Positions 23,501-35,591 of a stretch of DNA of 64,000 nucleotides are shown in pieces. The stretch is from Caenorhabditis remanei. Its lineage: Eukaryota; Nematoda; Chromadorea; Rhabditida; Rhabditidae. Position numbers and translations under genes: made by a program. Below the pieces are notes generated by a model. The model searched no databases. It was not told the origin of the DNA and worked only from the letters and a program-made list of their open reading frames with translations. Where the stretch lies: positions 15,560,587-15,624,586 of the forward strand of contig NC_071333.1 in NCBI RefSeq assembly GCF_010183535.1, in the 5' to 3' direction. The number at the start of each line of letters is the position of its first letter. Position 1 is the stretch's first letter.

Positions 23501-25737
23501 TCATGTGTAGTTTTCTGCAATTTTTTAGGAATTCAATACACATACTTAAATGTCTTGCATTATAACATTATATTTTTGATTACAGTATCTCTATATTAGA
23601 GATTACCGGACGAGCCTGGACCTGCCAAAATCAAAAATATTCTCGGCCCGTTTTAAAACATGTTTTAAACGAATTTTGTATTATTCCAAATTTTTTTTCA
23701 CTAAAAACTTAGAATACAATCAAAAGTGTAATATGTTTGTTAATTTAAGCCTTTTAACTCTGAATTTTCGAAAAATTTCAAAAATTGTGATAAAAAATTA
23801 ATTCCCATTTTTGAATCCTGTCTGACCGGGCCGGCACGATTTTTGACAAGTCTGAAGATTATCCATTTCCAGAATTTTAAACATTCCCCTTTCACTTTTG
23901 AATAAAGCCGTTTCTGCAAAAACAGAAAAGTTTCAATTTCGAAGAGTGCCACTGAGAGGAAACGCATGGAGCAAAGAAAGAGGATTTAATATTTGGCGTT
24001 GGGAAAGATTAATTTCGAACCGATTTCCGAAAATGTCTAGGCCATATTTCACCATTTCACACGCCTCCCCCCTATCGCTGCCTCCAACAATTTCTGTTCA
24101 ACGCGCCAACAGCTTCCAGAGCAGCCGCCAAAAATTCCTCTCGTTTACACATGCCCCACGGCTCCTTTGTCTTTTGTTCGTTTCCGTACGCTCCTTGTCT
24201 CCTCCCCCCCCCCCCAAATGCCACCAACTACTAATCTCATAAGCGGAAAGAAAGCGAATGAATTTTGTTTGTATTCCATTCCATCCCGTGTAAATGAATT
24301 CGTCAATTTTGTGCGTGAAGTCAACTTGTAGCATCAGTACTGAAGACTAGAAAACCGGATGGATGGATTGTAGTGTTAGTCTGATAGCTATTCTACGATT
24401 GATGTTCAAACCCTTTCATACAAAAGTGAGGAATACTATTTTTCATCCTCAGAACGCTTTTTCTGTTCTACCATTTCGCTTTTCAGCATCAGCAGTTTTT
24501 GGGATACTGTAACTTTGCTGGAGTGACCACTACGTCTGGAAGGTGCAAAAACTTGGTTCTGATTAGAATATTGCAACTGATTCTAAGCCGGTCACAAAGA
24601 TCTTTAACATACTACAATTTTTAAAGCACAACTATGTTCAGAGAACCTTCTAAGGGTTGTTTAAAAAATATGATATGGATTCATGTTTTGGGTTACTGTA
24701 GTGTTACCAGTGCAGTAACAAGTTTTCAATGCAGAAACTTAAATCCCATAAAAATTTACATGTTCCTGTTTCTACTCTCAGAAAATTTCAATAAAAAGTC
24801 TTCCAGATGTTTGGTCTATTTTTATTGAATGCACCTCCGCTACGAGTTTTGCACCTCTTCCGCTAATTGCTCACAATGTCATTTTCTTTCTTTTTTCTCT
24901 ATTCCTTCCATTTTTCTTACGTTAATTAATGAGATTTTCGTTTCTTGTGTTTCACTGCGCCGTCAAATCACGAGGGATAATTCAATTGTTGACTTATGTT
25001 ACATTGGACCACATTGGACCAAAATCTGTCCTGTGATAATCTTAAATTCTAATGCTGAATTTCCTGTCTGCTTCTTATGGCCCATTCCACTATTCTTAGT
25101 GGTACAATATATCTCAATGATGTTGTTTTCTGTTCTCTTTCATTCCATTTTTTGTCACAATCTGCTACACATTTTCATTTCTCAAAACTTCCTCTACGAC
25201 TTTTTTATAGCACTTTATATATATTTTTGTTCGGAAGTCAGGCTTCTCAAAGAACTAAAAATACTTCGTTCTTTTTTCTAATCTAACATTCACAAGATAT
25301 ATAATAATGAATAAATTATCAAGGAGCACACTGACAATGGTGTTCTTCTTCTCATCATTTTTTTTTGAATGAGAAAACCAAGTATCATTGAAAGAACAAA
25401 TTGCTAGTAGTACATAAATTCAAATCTTTTTTGTTATTCTTTTTCAATTAGCAACATGAATGAGAAATGTTGCACAATGGGAGGTGGTAGGTACTTGAAA
25501 TAATAAATTTCGTATAATAATTGAGTCCCTTTCTTCTGTTTCTTTCTTTTTATTCCCGTTTTCCCATTTTTCAAATTTTCCAAGACTCGCCGTCTTGCCT
25601 ACTCATCATCACCATCATCATCATCATTTCAATTGTACTCTTAATCCAGTTAATCAAATTCATGATGAAGTTACGTTTCTCTAGTTCCGTGTTTTCAGGT
25701 TTTCTCTATAGAGAAGTCGCTGTTCTAGAATGCAATC
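20595..25737. other. Long intergenic region upstream of the EGF gene
   Basis: About 5.1 kb without an exon I can support on either strand. It contains a GC-block dispersed repeat (23600-23855), a run of about 12 cytosines near 24205, a CAT-repeat tract (25605-25627) and promoter-like pyrimidine-rich stretches. Large intergenic space is usual upstream of developmentally regulated worm genes. Confidence 0.5.
23600..23855. repeat. GC-block dispersed repeat, old hAT-MITE-like copy
   Basis: The right end reads GACAAGTCTG like the CAGACTTGCAA family. The interior has CGGCCCG and GACCGGGCCGGC blocks about an AT core. The flanks (GAGATTAC and AAGATTAT) could be a decayed 8-bp duplication. Confidence 0.45.
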
Positions 25738-28700
25738 ATGGCGATTACAGTAAGCGAATTGTTGAATGGAGTGGCGTCCAGGTTGATTTACGGTAAGTTT
25801 GTCGAGTAAGAAAGTAGATTCAGATAGTATTTTGTTTTTTAGTTCAAAGAAAATTGAAGTTTTAAGATAAATCTTTTATTCCTGTTTTTTTTTCAAATTT
25901 AATGTTTTAGAAATGTCATTTTCTCATTTTCAGAGGGGTCGCCATGTGATAGTCATCCATGTTGGAACGAAGGAAAGTGTATGTTGAACGGGTCATCAAA
26001 TTACTTTTGCGAGTGTCCACCAGCTTTCATAGGTCTACAATGTGAATACCGGGTAAGCATCCCAAATATAACAAATACTCTTCCATGTATGTATTTCAGC
26101 TTTTCGAAATCTGCCGGTCAGTCCGGTGTCGTACATCCCCTTCTCCCATCTGTGACATCGGAAGTTTCTTCGCCAACTGCTCCTTTGTCAATCAACAAGG
26201 TACGTGTAAAATAAAACACACACCAGGAACCAAAACTCATTGAATTAGTAAAAAACCACCAGTGCCCATTGTGTGGTACGCTGTAACAAATGACTGGCGA
26301 AGAAAAGGGAGAGTTTGAGGCACCGAATACTTGATGAACCCTTTCCCCCTTACAACTTCCTTTTTTCTACTAGTTTTCTTGCAAAGTTCGAACTGAGAAA
26401 GAGCGACAGATAGCGTTTGACTCAGTGTGACCTCTTACCATGTTTCTGTTTTTCTTTTTTTTTTGACATATTAGGACAGGTCTCGTTTTTTAGTTTATGC
26501 CCTTCGGGTTTCGTGTCAAATACTGCTCACACATAGTGCGACTTTTTAAGTGGATAAAAAAAACAAGACGAGATGGGTATGCGGGCGTTTAGCTGACTTG
26601 AAGACCCTTAAAAATGTCTTAACATGCAAGATCGTGAAAGTTTGCATTCATATGCGCATAAGAACGTTGTTCTGATATTTTAAAGGCACATTTTTTTGAT
26701 TTGTGCATGATCATGTTATAACCGTTTGTCCAGTTATTTTTTTGGTGAAAGTTCCCTCTTCCGTTTTGTTCTCACTTCAGATCAATTCTCTATAATTCAT
26801 TTTTTGTAGTAATCCAATTTGAGTTTTCACTTCTTCTTACTGCTTCTGAACACGTTGTGAGTACATACATGCTTATTTGCATTCACAGAACACCACTTGT
26901 AGTTTCTGAAAACATAAAAACTCAAAAATAAATGAATTCAAAGTTAGTTTGTTGACAGCTCATTTTGTTTTCGTGTACACACTTTTGTACTCTGTTAACG
27001 ACGTTCAATTATTTTTTGTTTTTTGTCCTTATGACACTAGTTAGTTATCAGAAGGACTATTTATCTAGTCTGGGACATCATTCTTTTTAAGATCATCAGA
27101 TTTCATTTAGAGAACTAATCGCACATTAAACTAAGTAATTCGTTCCTGACGTCCTCCTCTCTTATTTTTGATTTATTACGCAATCACAGCATTAGTTCGA
27201 AATCCTTTCATCCTACTTTGCATAGATTATGTATATATGTATATATGACCCCATCCAGGCCATTTTTTATCAACTCATTTGGCATGCCGATTCCATTCTA
27301 CACCAGTATTTTCTCCTCTTTCCAAAGATCGTTATATGAACTTCTTCAATTGTTTTCCCCCCATCAAGTTTGCCATGTTTTCCCCATTCTTTGTTATAGT
27401 TCGTCACCACGTTTCCACGAAAAACACCCCAATTATTATTCCATCATTCTTCCTCCTCTTTCTTTCCTTATAGCTTCCTGTGCTCCACATCGCACATTCC
27501 ACCGTACTTCTTGCACTAATTGGCCATGAGTGTCCTTCCACTCATCTAGGAAATTAGAACATAACATAAACTTTACTCGAAAACCCCGCCCACATCCAGA
27601 CTTCTGGAAAACAGAAGTGGAGATAGTGATGTTAGAAGAAATGAGAGGAGAGGAATAAGAACAAAACCAAGAGAGCTGCTCCAAACCAAAACATTGTGAA
27701 CACAAAAAAGGTGCTCCCTCCCATATTTTTCATCGCTTCACTCAAACGAAAACAAAACATAACATCCATTAGTGAAATCTGAAAGAAAGAGAAAAGAACA
27801 AATACTACCAAAAATAACTAATCGAAAGACTTCTCTTCTTATTTTAAACAATGGCATTTTCTTATACTCCCTACCATCTTTTCTTCAACCTCCCACCAAG
27901 ACGATGTAAGTTTTTTGACATTTTGGGAAAAAGCCATTGGGCAACTTTTATTAGTTCCGGGTGCCCTTTTTTGGTAATATTCCGTATTACTATCCACTGA
28001 TGAAATGGCCAGAACAATAGGTCCATCATTTGGAAACGATGAGTTCACAGTTAAGTCCTTACACTTGAATTTCACATATCCTATAAAAAAGAACTTCTTG
28101 GTCAAGAAGTTCAGAACACTCTTGAGACCTTTGAGGCTTACATGTCACTTTTTTTTCTGGTGCATACCTTTAAATGCGTCACCTTTCCTTCCGTTTCAAA
28201 TTAGGTGTCAGTTAATGACTTATCTCATTTTGAGCTATTGGTGTTATCAAATGTATATAATCTAATAACATTTGGAAAACGTTCAGATGGACCAATCTCC
28301 TGTTTGGGCGTCATATCAAGTTTAATCCACTTCCGCTTTTTAATCCATTTAGATTCTAAAAATTTAGGAGATAAGATAAGAATAAAGTTCAAGTTTTAAA
28401 TTTAATAGAAACTATACTTGCAACAAGTCTATCAGGAAATTCAGTTGATTTGATTGGTAATTTGATTGGAATCTGTCAACCTTTTTTCTTTAGAACTTTT
28501 TTCTCACAAAGTTGAATAATAGCCAGTTGACCTAAAAAATTTATAAAAGTTATCATGTTTGAAATTTTTTACGAAATACCTAGTAAAATTACATGGAAAC
28601 CTAAAACTATGATTTATTGGTTCTCAAATTTAATCAAGGCCAGCGAGGCAATTCAAAGGTTTTTTTTAAGACCGGAATTTGTTTTCTTGGAATGTTTGAT

Positions 28701-31700
28701 CTTTTTGATATTTATCCTATGTGATATTTTTCCAGAATAGTGAATATAGCTAAAATAAACACCAACAACACCTCAGCTAAAACTTAATTTTCACAGTTTT
28801 CTTGGTTCCTATTTTACGTTTTCTTTACAGGAAGCTTTTTTGTTGAGTAGGAATAATACTGACATCAAATTGGTATTCTAAAAATGTTTTTTATTTTATG
28901 ATCCAATTTGAATGAACGTCGTTCATATATATATATATATTTGTATCTGTTCTGTTTTGCAATCAGCCTACATTTCCGCGTTAGAGCTTTTTGTATAATA
29001 TAATTCTGAGTTTTGTATTCTGCTAAGCTAAACTTTCAAGAAAGAATTTTCCAGTTTCCCACTAGAAGAGACTACAGTAATCCCACAACTTGGAATGTAA
29101 ACACTGGTGTTATTGAACTATTGCTCTTTTAGCTATCTGGTTTTGAATTTAAATGCCAAAAATTATTCGTTTCCTTCTTCGCTTTCTTTTTTGAATATGA
29201 AATTCTACTTCTTTTTGTCTTCACTCTCCCAAGGGATTTTCAAAAAATTCACTTTCCGTCAAAAGCCAAAGGGTAACAAGAATAAAAGGATTCCAGTGGA
29301 TGTAGAATTCCCCATGAAATTTTTCAAAAGTTGGTTGTTCTGAAATGTTTGCGTAATCCCATTCCGATCCTTCAGTCCATCATCAACTACCAACAACTCT
29401 TGAGGAAACAAATTGGAATTTCGCTTTTCCTCCCAATATCTTTTTGTCTGTGGCCCTTCCCATAATGGGTTCATTTGGTGGCATTTCCTCGTCTTCATTT
29501 GCAAGTCGTTGACTTTTTAAAAGCCAAGAGATCCGAGGAAAAGATTTTCAAAAGACAAATTGCATAAAAAGGAGTAAAAAAGAAACAAAAAAACATTTCT
29601 GCCCTTTTATTCATTGTTTTCTATTCCGATACTATTTCACACTTTCATCATGATGTATCTGCTAGCTAAATGTGAGTTTTTTTTTTCAGAATGATTCATG
29701 TGAGTGCGTATGGGCGTCTGAAATTTCTTCAACACCATGGAAGCACTTTAAAAGGTCCCTCGTTTTTCCGCAAAAAAATGTGAAGGGAAAAATCTAATTT
29801 GCATTCAATCAGTGCAAATTGGAAGTAAACCAAAAACTTTGTTGGTCAGACAACATTGAGAAAAATGGGTTTGAATCAAAAAACCAACACAAGTTTTTCG
29901 AATAATTAAGTGTAAATTAGAGTTAATAAGTGATGTGACTTGTTTCGATGGGTTGGTAATAATTTCCTAGAACAAACGTTTTCCAAATACGGAAACTTTT
30001 ATGTATTCTCTATTGTTACGTTTTATAACCACTAACCTGTTAATAATCGTTTTTCAAAAACCGACACATCCTTTCTTAACGTAAATGTGCTAATTCCTCA
30101 CTACGTATTATTTTTAGTCTGACCGATTTTGGAGTTGTCTCAATCTGTTTTGTTTTTCGAACTTCCAGAAAATTTTTGTATCACGTATAGATGATCTTTC
30201 AAAATTTGTGAAAACAACTTCCTTAATTGCGAATTCTAAGAGTGCAGACAAAGATAATGGGCTTTCCTATTATATATCCGGTTGAGCTTGTCTAATACAT
30301 TCTAATCTTCGAATCACAATTAGTACATGCTCATTAGAGAAAGCTCACCAACCTCTGAGCCTCTTTATATGAATAAAACTTTATAAAGGTGAAAAGGCTT
30401 CTCCTATCTATCTCATAATCGTGTCTGACATTCATACACTTTTTGGCTTCCCAATTGACGTTCGAAATTTTTTAGTCATAGATCCGGGTATTCGTTTCGC
30501 GCCACCTCTGCATTCTAGTCTTTAGTTTTTTTTTCTGTTTTGAATCTGTGCTTTGAATTTTGGTCTAATTTTAATGAGCGAAAAGTTCAAACTATTATAT
30601 TCACGGTAAAGATTGGTTTTTTGTATTTTTCAGGATGCGAATAATTAGGCTTTCATACCACATCCTCACGTATTCATATAAATTGTAGGCTTGACCGAGA
30701 TTTATAATTATAGAGAAATTATGTCTAAGAATTTCACTTTGTATTACTCATTTTCAAATTGTTTTCTCCCTTTCTTTGGTTCATGAGTTCAATTTCAGTT
30801 ACGTGTGAATCTAAAAACACAGAAAACAGCTTACTTTCAGTAGTTCGACGTTCTACACCCTAGTTTTATAGCAGTTCTCTTCAATTTGAAAAACAAAAAA
30901 AAACGAAAAACATCACAATTTTGTTTGAATTTAGAGTCTCTTTTTTCCTTTTTTTAATGAACTTTACTTAAGAACTCTGAACTCTTCATGTGACGTGTAT
31001 CTGATCTCCACTGCTTGTCACTTTCGAGATTCTAATGAGTTAAAGGAATTCTTAGGAATGACATAAAAATAAGAAGGAAGTGTTATCGTCTCAAATTTGA
31101 GATCTTGTGTTCCCACTTTTGTTGTTTTCCATATGTGAGAGGAGACTGTCTGAGAATTTTATTATTTCTTATTTTGAGTAAGATTTCTATTCTTTTTAGT
31201 TGAATTCTATGAAAGTGATACTTGAGTGTTTAATATTTATTGGGAAATCAGAAAAGAAAATAGCGGTTCACAATCATCTCTAATTTTTGCTCCGTACTCT
31301 CATCCGCTTTATATCCACACATCTTTTTTCCATTATCTCATTTCCGGTCCCCTCCCCCCAAAATACTAATCGGATGAGGATGAAGAGCAATTGGGATTTG
31401 ACTCCTTCACCCATACATATAAAACTTCTCAGATTTTTTTTCCTTCAACACTATTTCACTAGTTGAAACATTGAAACACAAGATAACCAAAAAAAGCAAC
31501 AAAAAATCTGAATCGAAAATGAACCCTACCCTTTCTCGCCTTTTCCGAATATTTCATGTGTGTATGAATGTATGTGAGCACTTTCTGAAAAACTGTCCCA
31601 TGGGAGATAAGAAGACGTTTTTCGCCCTCTTTTCGCTCAACCCATCCATTTCTTTGTTTTTTTCACCAGATTTGAGCCTTGTGTTTACTAAAACTTCTGA

Positions 31701-33807
31701 TTTTCTCATTTTTATTTGTCTGACAAACCAAGATTGAAATTCAAATGAAAATTGTTTCCAAGAAAGTTGAAAACGTTTTCTGACTCTTACCAAATGTCAG
31801 AAATACATTTTTAACAATATTTCCTCTTCCCGGAGTTCCCAATTCCGGAATTTCAAATTTTTTCTTCGCACACGTTTTGTGTCACCAAGACCGAAAACCT
31901 TCTCACTTTCAAATTCCTTCGAAGAACAAAAAACGTGCTGGTCTCTGTTTCAATAAACAAATTTTTCCAGCTGGTGATTTTCTTCTTTTGAATCCTCTCC
32001 ACTCCGCATTTTTCCCCATTCTTCTTTTTATTATGTCGTCGTCCCATCTGATTTTTGCGAGCGTTTTCCGTAATTAATTCATCCCACTCAAATAATCGGG
32101 GAGGAAGAATATCTGCATTTCTAGTGAATGAATTGGTGCAATGGGCCACCCACGTATTCGTCTATACATACACATTTTTCATTAAAATTCGCTATCTAGT
32201 AACGATGATTCTTCATAACTTTTGTTCATTTTCTTTTCATTCATCTCGTCGACTTTACGCTCTTCTCAACTTAATCTTGAATCCTTAGAGTGTGTGAAAA
32301 GTGCAAAAAGCGCTGGTCCAGGCAATGATCAACGATGTACGCCTTATCTCGTATGTATTTCATTAACTCATTCGGTAAGATTTACATCTTTTCGTTTTCT
32401 CTCGTCATTGAAAGATGAAAAAGCAGAAAAAAGCACGGGAGGGCAAAGACAACCAACATAAAAAATGTGGGAAATAACTAAACGCGTCAAAAGTTTTCTA
32501 ACAACGTCTCATCAGTGATGTTGACTATTTATTAACCTGTGACAAATATTATGAGTGAAGTGAAACGTAAGAGCTCAGTTTTTGTGTTTTCCTCTGTGTT
32601 CAATACTCACAACAATTTCTTTTTTTTCACTGGCCAAACAAAAAAACATGAGTTTTAGGTAAAAAATCTTAAAAATTATACGGATATTGAGTTATTGAAA
32701 TTAAAAAAGTTTAAAAAAAGTCAAAACTAAACAAAGAAAACTATTCCCCTTTGAAACGAAACCCAAGTTTTCAGATTTCCTCAGCTCCTGCACCTCTACC
32801 CACTGCCTGAACAACGGTACATGCTCCAACACCACCGGCTCATATCGTTGTCTCTGCCCGCCGACGTTCCATGGACCATTCTGCCAGTGTAAGTATACCA
32901 ACAACCCATTATAACTAGAAACACTTGAGGAATTCTGAAGAATTTGATGGTGACCAAAATAGAAATGAATGGGAATGGATGGGGAGGGATTTAACACAAG
33001 TGTTTTGGGAGCGGGGTGCTTCTTTTTGTTTTTGGAGGAGAAAGAAAGTGCCCTTAGTTGTTGGGGATGCCTGCATTTAATGTCGGAGAGAGAATTCAAT
33101 CTTTTATTCCAGTCGATGTCAATGCTACCAACTATAGCTGGAGTGCTTTGGAGATCGCATTACTGTTTTTCGTCGTCTTCATGATAGCGTTTGCTATATT
33201 CATCGTCTGTTGCGCGTAAGTTAAAAAAATATTTCTTGGTTGTTTTTGAACTTTCAAATGTAGGGAACTTGCATAAACAAATTCCAAAAAAGTTTCGATA
33301 ATCCTTATAATCTTCTAACTAACAACACTTTCTTTTCAGATCTTCTAACCGAATGGGTTTCTACATCAGCGTCCCAAACAAACACTACAACAGGTTAGTA
33401 GCTCCAAATGTAAATCAAGTCATCAAAAATGAGGACCCGGAAGCGCCTGGAGCAAAAGCTCAAGCTCAAAGTGGTTGAAGTTCTCTCGTGACTTGAATTG
33501 AAAGCATCAAGAATCAATCTTTCACCAGGGGATATATCTGATGTCATAAATTTCTTTTTTACAGATGGGCCGAGGAAGACGATATGTTTGATGACCTCCC
33601 AACGGAGAATGGGGAGCAGCTTATGGCAATGGCAGACATAAGAAAGTGTGTTTTTGTTTTTTTTTATAGGCTTTTTATTTTTAGTATTGGGAAATTTATT
33701 GAAATGCTTTTTCACAACATATATTGTTTTTCAGAGGAATCGTGGTATCCAGAACTAGAGAAACAGTACTTGAAGATCTAGAGGATTCAGCAATACTCCA
33801 GTTATGA
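25738..33807 (+). CDS. Two-EGF single-pass transmembrane protein
   Basis: Eight exons with consistent phase: 25738-25792, 25934-26052, 26100-26199, 32775-32888, 33113-33215, 33340-33393, 33565-33645 and 33735-33807, giving 232 aa. EGF repeat 1 (about residues 22-57) reads CDSHPCWNEGKCMLNG then FCECPPAFIGLQC. A short Cys-rich linker follows. EGF repeat 2 (about 97-131) reads CTSTHCLNNGTCSNTTGSYR then CLCPPTFHGPFC. One TM helix follows (ALEIALLFFVVFMIAFAIFI), then a cytoplasmic tail of about 75 residues rich in acidic residues. N-glycosylation sites (NCS, NGT, NTT, NYS) suit an extracellular face. The visible first exon (MAITVSELLNGVASRLIYG) is not a signal peptide, so a different 5' exon may exist. 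Likely a cell-surface ligand or adhesion molecule; orthologue not recognised. Confidence 0.8.
26200..32774 (+). other. 6.6-kb intron 3 of the EGF gene
   Basis: The flanking exons join in phase (1/2), so this is modelled as one intron, very long for this genus. I see no nested gene, tRNA or strong repeat, only an AT dinucleotide run near 28927 and pyrimidine-rich patches. It may hold enhancers or an unannotated RNA. Confidence 0.55.
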
Positions 33808-34653
33808 CTTCGCTTTGTTTATGTACACAGTTTCTTCGCCACTACACACTTTCTTCATTTATAAGTCATATATAACTCCCACTTTCCTGTGATTTCATCT
33901 CAAGAGCAATTTCTCCTGCAACAGTTTGCAACCCGTACGATTTCTGAACTTTGTCCGATTAGTTTCCGAGCTCTTCTAAGGTATCATTACTTCCATTTTC
34001 TTTAAGATTTTCGTCTTCCCAGATTTTTTGTCTTTTTCATGGTTTTTACGTCATAATATGTAAACATTTTCTTGTTTTTTTCTAATATTTGAGAAGATTT
34101 TGAAAAAAACGAAGGGAATCATTGGGAGAATACAATAAGTATGAATCATGTACAAGAAATCTGATACTCACACATACTGTGATGACCGTATGATGATCGA
34201 GCTGCGATTTCCCTGTTTGCTCGCAATCGTTCAGGCCTCATGAGCCGCGGCTAAAATAAACATCTGAGGCGTTTTTTTTCAAAGAAGGAGGTGTCTACAA
34301 AGTGTTAGTTTGATACATGTGGAATGAAAAAGTGCACTTTTGCGTAGGAGCTGTCAACGAAATGGGAGTACCCCGTGTGTCATAATGAACGAAATGGTTA
34401 GAGTGGTCTTTTACGAAGGATTTTAGTTTAGAGGGGTCTGAATTTCATAAGGCTAAAAATGAAACTTAACTAAAAGCAGAATTATCAAATCAGAGCAAAA
34501 TAGACCTTGTCGACCCAGAAAATAATTTTTTTTTCAAAAATTTTCAAAAGAAATTTTCTCGAAAAATTCTAAAAATCTTAAAAAAGTAAAATTCCAATCT
34601 CAGAATGTGTGTAACATTCATATTCAAATGAGAAAAAAACGAAAAAAAAATAT
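33808..34653. other. 3' flank of the EGF gene up to the tRNA
   Basis: It holds the 3' UTR, with an AATAAA-containing stretch near 34252, then AT-rich DNA. No other feature is seen. Confidence 0.55.
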
Positions 34654-34737
34654 TAGCACGAGTGGGGTTCGAACCCACGAGGTGTTATCCACCATTGGAA
34701 CTTAAGTCCAACGCCTTAACCACTCGGCCATCGTGCT
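34654..34737 (-). tRNA. tRNA-Leu (anticodon TAA)
   Basis: An 84-nt cloverleaf on the minus strand. The acceptor stem AGCACGA pairs with TCGTGCT. The D arm contains GGCCGAGTGGTTAAGG. The anticodon stem-loop is TTGGA-CTTAAGT-TCCAA with anticodon TAA. A long class II variable arm (TGGTGGATAACACC) and the T arm GTGGG-TTCGAAC-CCCAC follow. Discriminator base A is the leucine identity base. Box A (GTGGTTAAGG region) and box B (GGTTCGAACCC) are intact. A run of T on the minus strand (34641-34649) can end Pol III transcription. No intron. Confidence 0.96.
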
Positions 34738-35591
34738 GTCTCAGATTACTCGCTAGGATGCCTCCTTTCCCTGCGGTCAACACGCGCGCTCTCATTTCCA
34801 TAGAAAGAGAAAATAAGAGGCAGGAGATGAAGAATGAGAACCGCCCGACGTAAACCACATTGAACGAACACACAAACAATTATGAGGCAGGTGGAGTAAA
34901 TTACTCGATTTTTCTCAAGAAGAGATTGAAGACGCCGTCTGGTAAGAAAAAATAAAACGGGAAGGAGATGCAATCTGTATTGACGACCATGGGTACAAAA
35001 AAGAGGAAAAAAGGTAAATGGTGGTTTTTCAAATGGAATGTTGCAACATACTAGTGCAGTAATTTAATGAAGTACTGGAACAGTATAATGACTGAAAATT
35101 ATAACGAGAAACCAGAATAGAAGGAAACAACAAAACTTATGACATAGTTTGACACGCATTACAATTTTACGTTATCAGACTGTCAATCAAGACGTGCCGC
35201 TTCAAACTTTGTATCACTATTCCTGCAATGTTTCACCAAAGTTGTTTTGAGACTATCGAAACTATGAAAAAAAATAAGTGAAAAAAGTTCAGAAGCACAA
35301 AAAATCGGAATTGTTCGCTCCCCTCCCCTAGGTTTCCCTTGTTCCTTTCTAGCATGCCGCTCATTGTGATTCTGTTGCCACAACAGTGACTGAAGGTCTC
35401 TGTTTGTAGGGGTCTCTATGTTTTGCCATGTTTGTTTGCGATTTACGTGTGTTGCCCGAGTGAGAGAGCCGTACCGTCCGCCTACCGTACGGACGCCGCG
35501 GCATCGGGTGCGGTCTTTGGCATAAAGACGACGCGGCGGCTCAACGTGTGTTGCTTTGGCTCAGTCGCCTCGCCATTTGGTTTCAACGAAA
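34738..35591 (+). promoter_or_regulatory. 5' flank of the LACT-family gene
   Basis: It lies between the tRNA and the signal-peptide exon. GC-rich sequence at 35455-35600 (CCGTCCGCCTACCGTACGG, then GCGGC repeats) lies directly before the ATG and is unlike the AT-rich surroundings. No separate gene is supported. Confidence 0.4.

Noticed and set aside
24829..25281. 150-codon hydrophobic plus-strand frame upstream of the EGF gene
   Set aside because: AT-rich Phe/Ile/Ser composition typical of non-coding worm DNA; no splice partner or conserved motif.
25521..25796. Hydrophobic frame considered as the missing signal-peptide exon of the EGF gene
   Set aside because: It joins the EGF exon in the wrong phase and would hit a stop within six codons.
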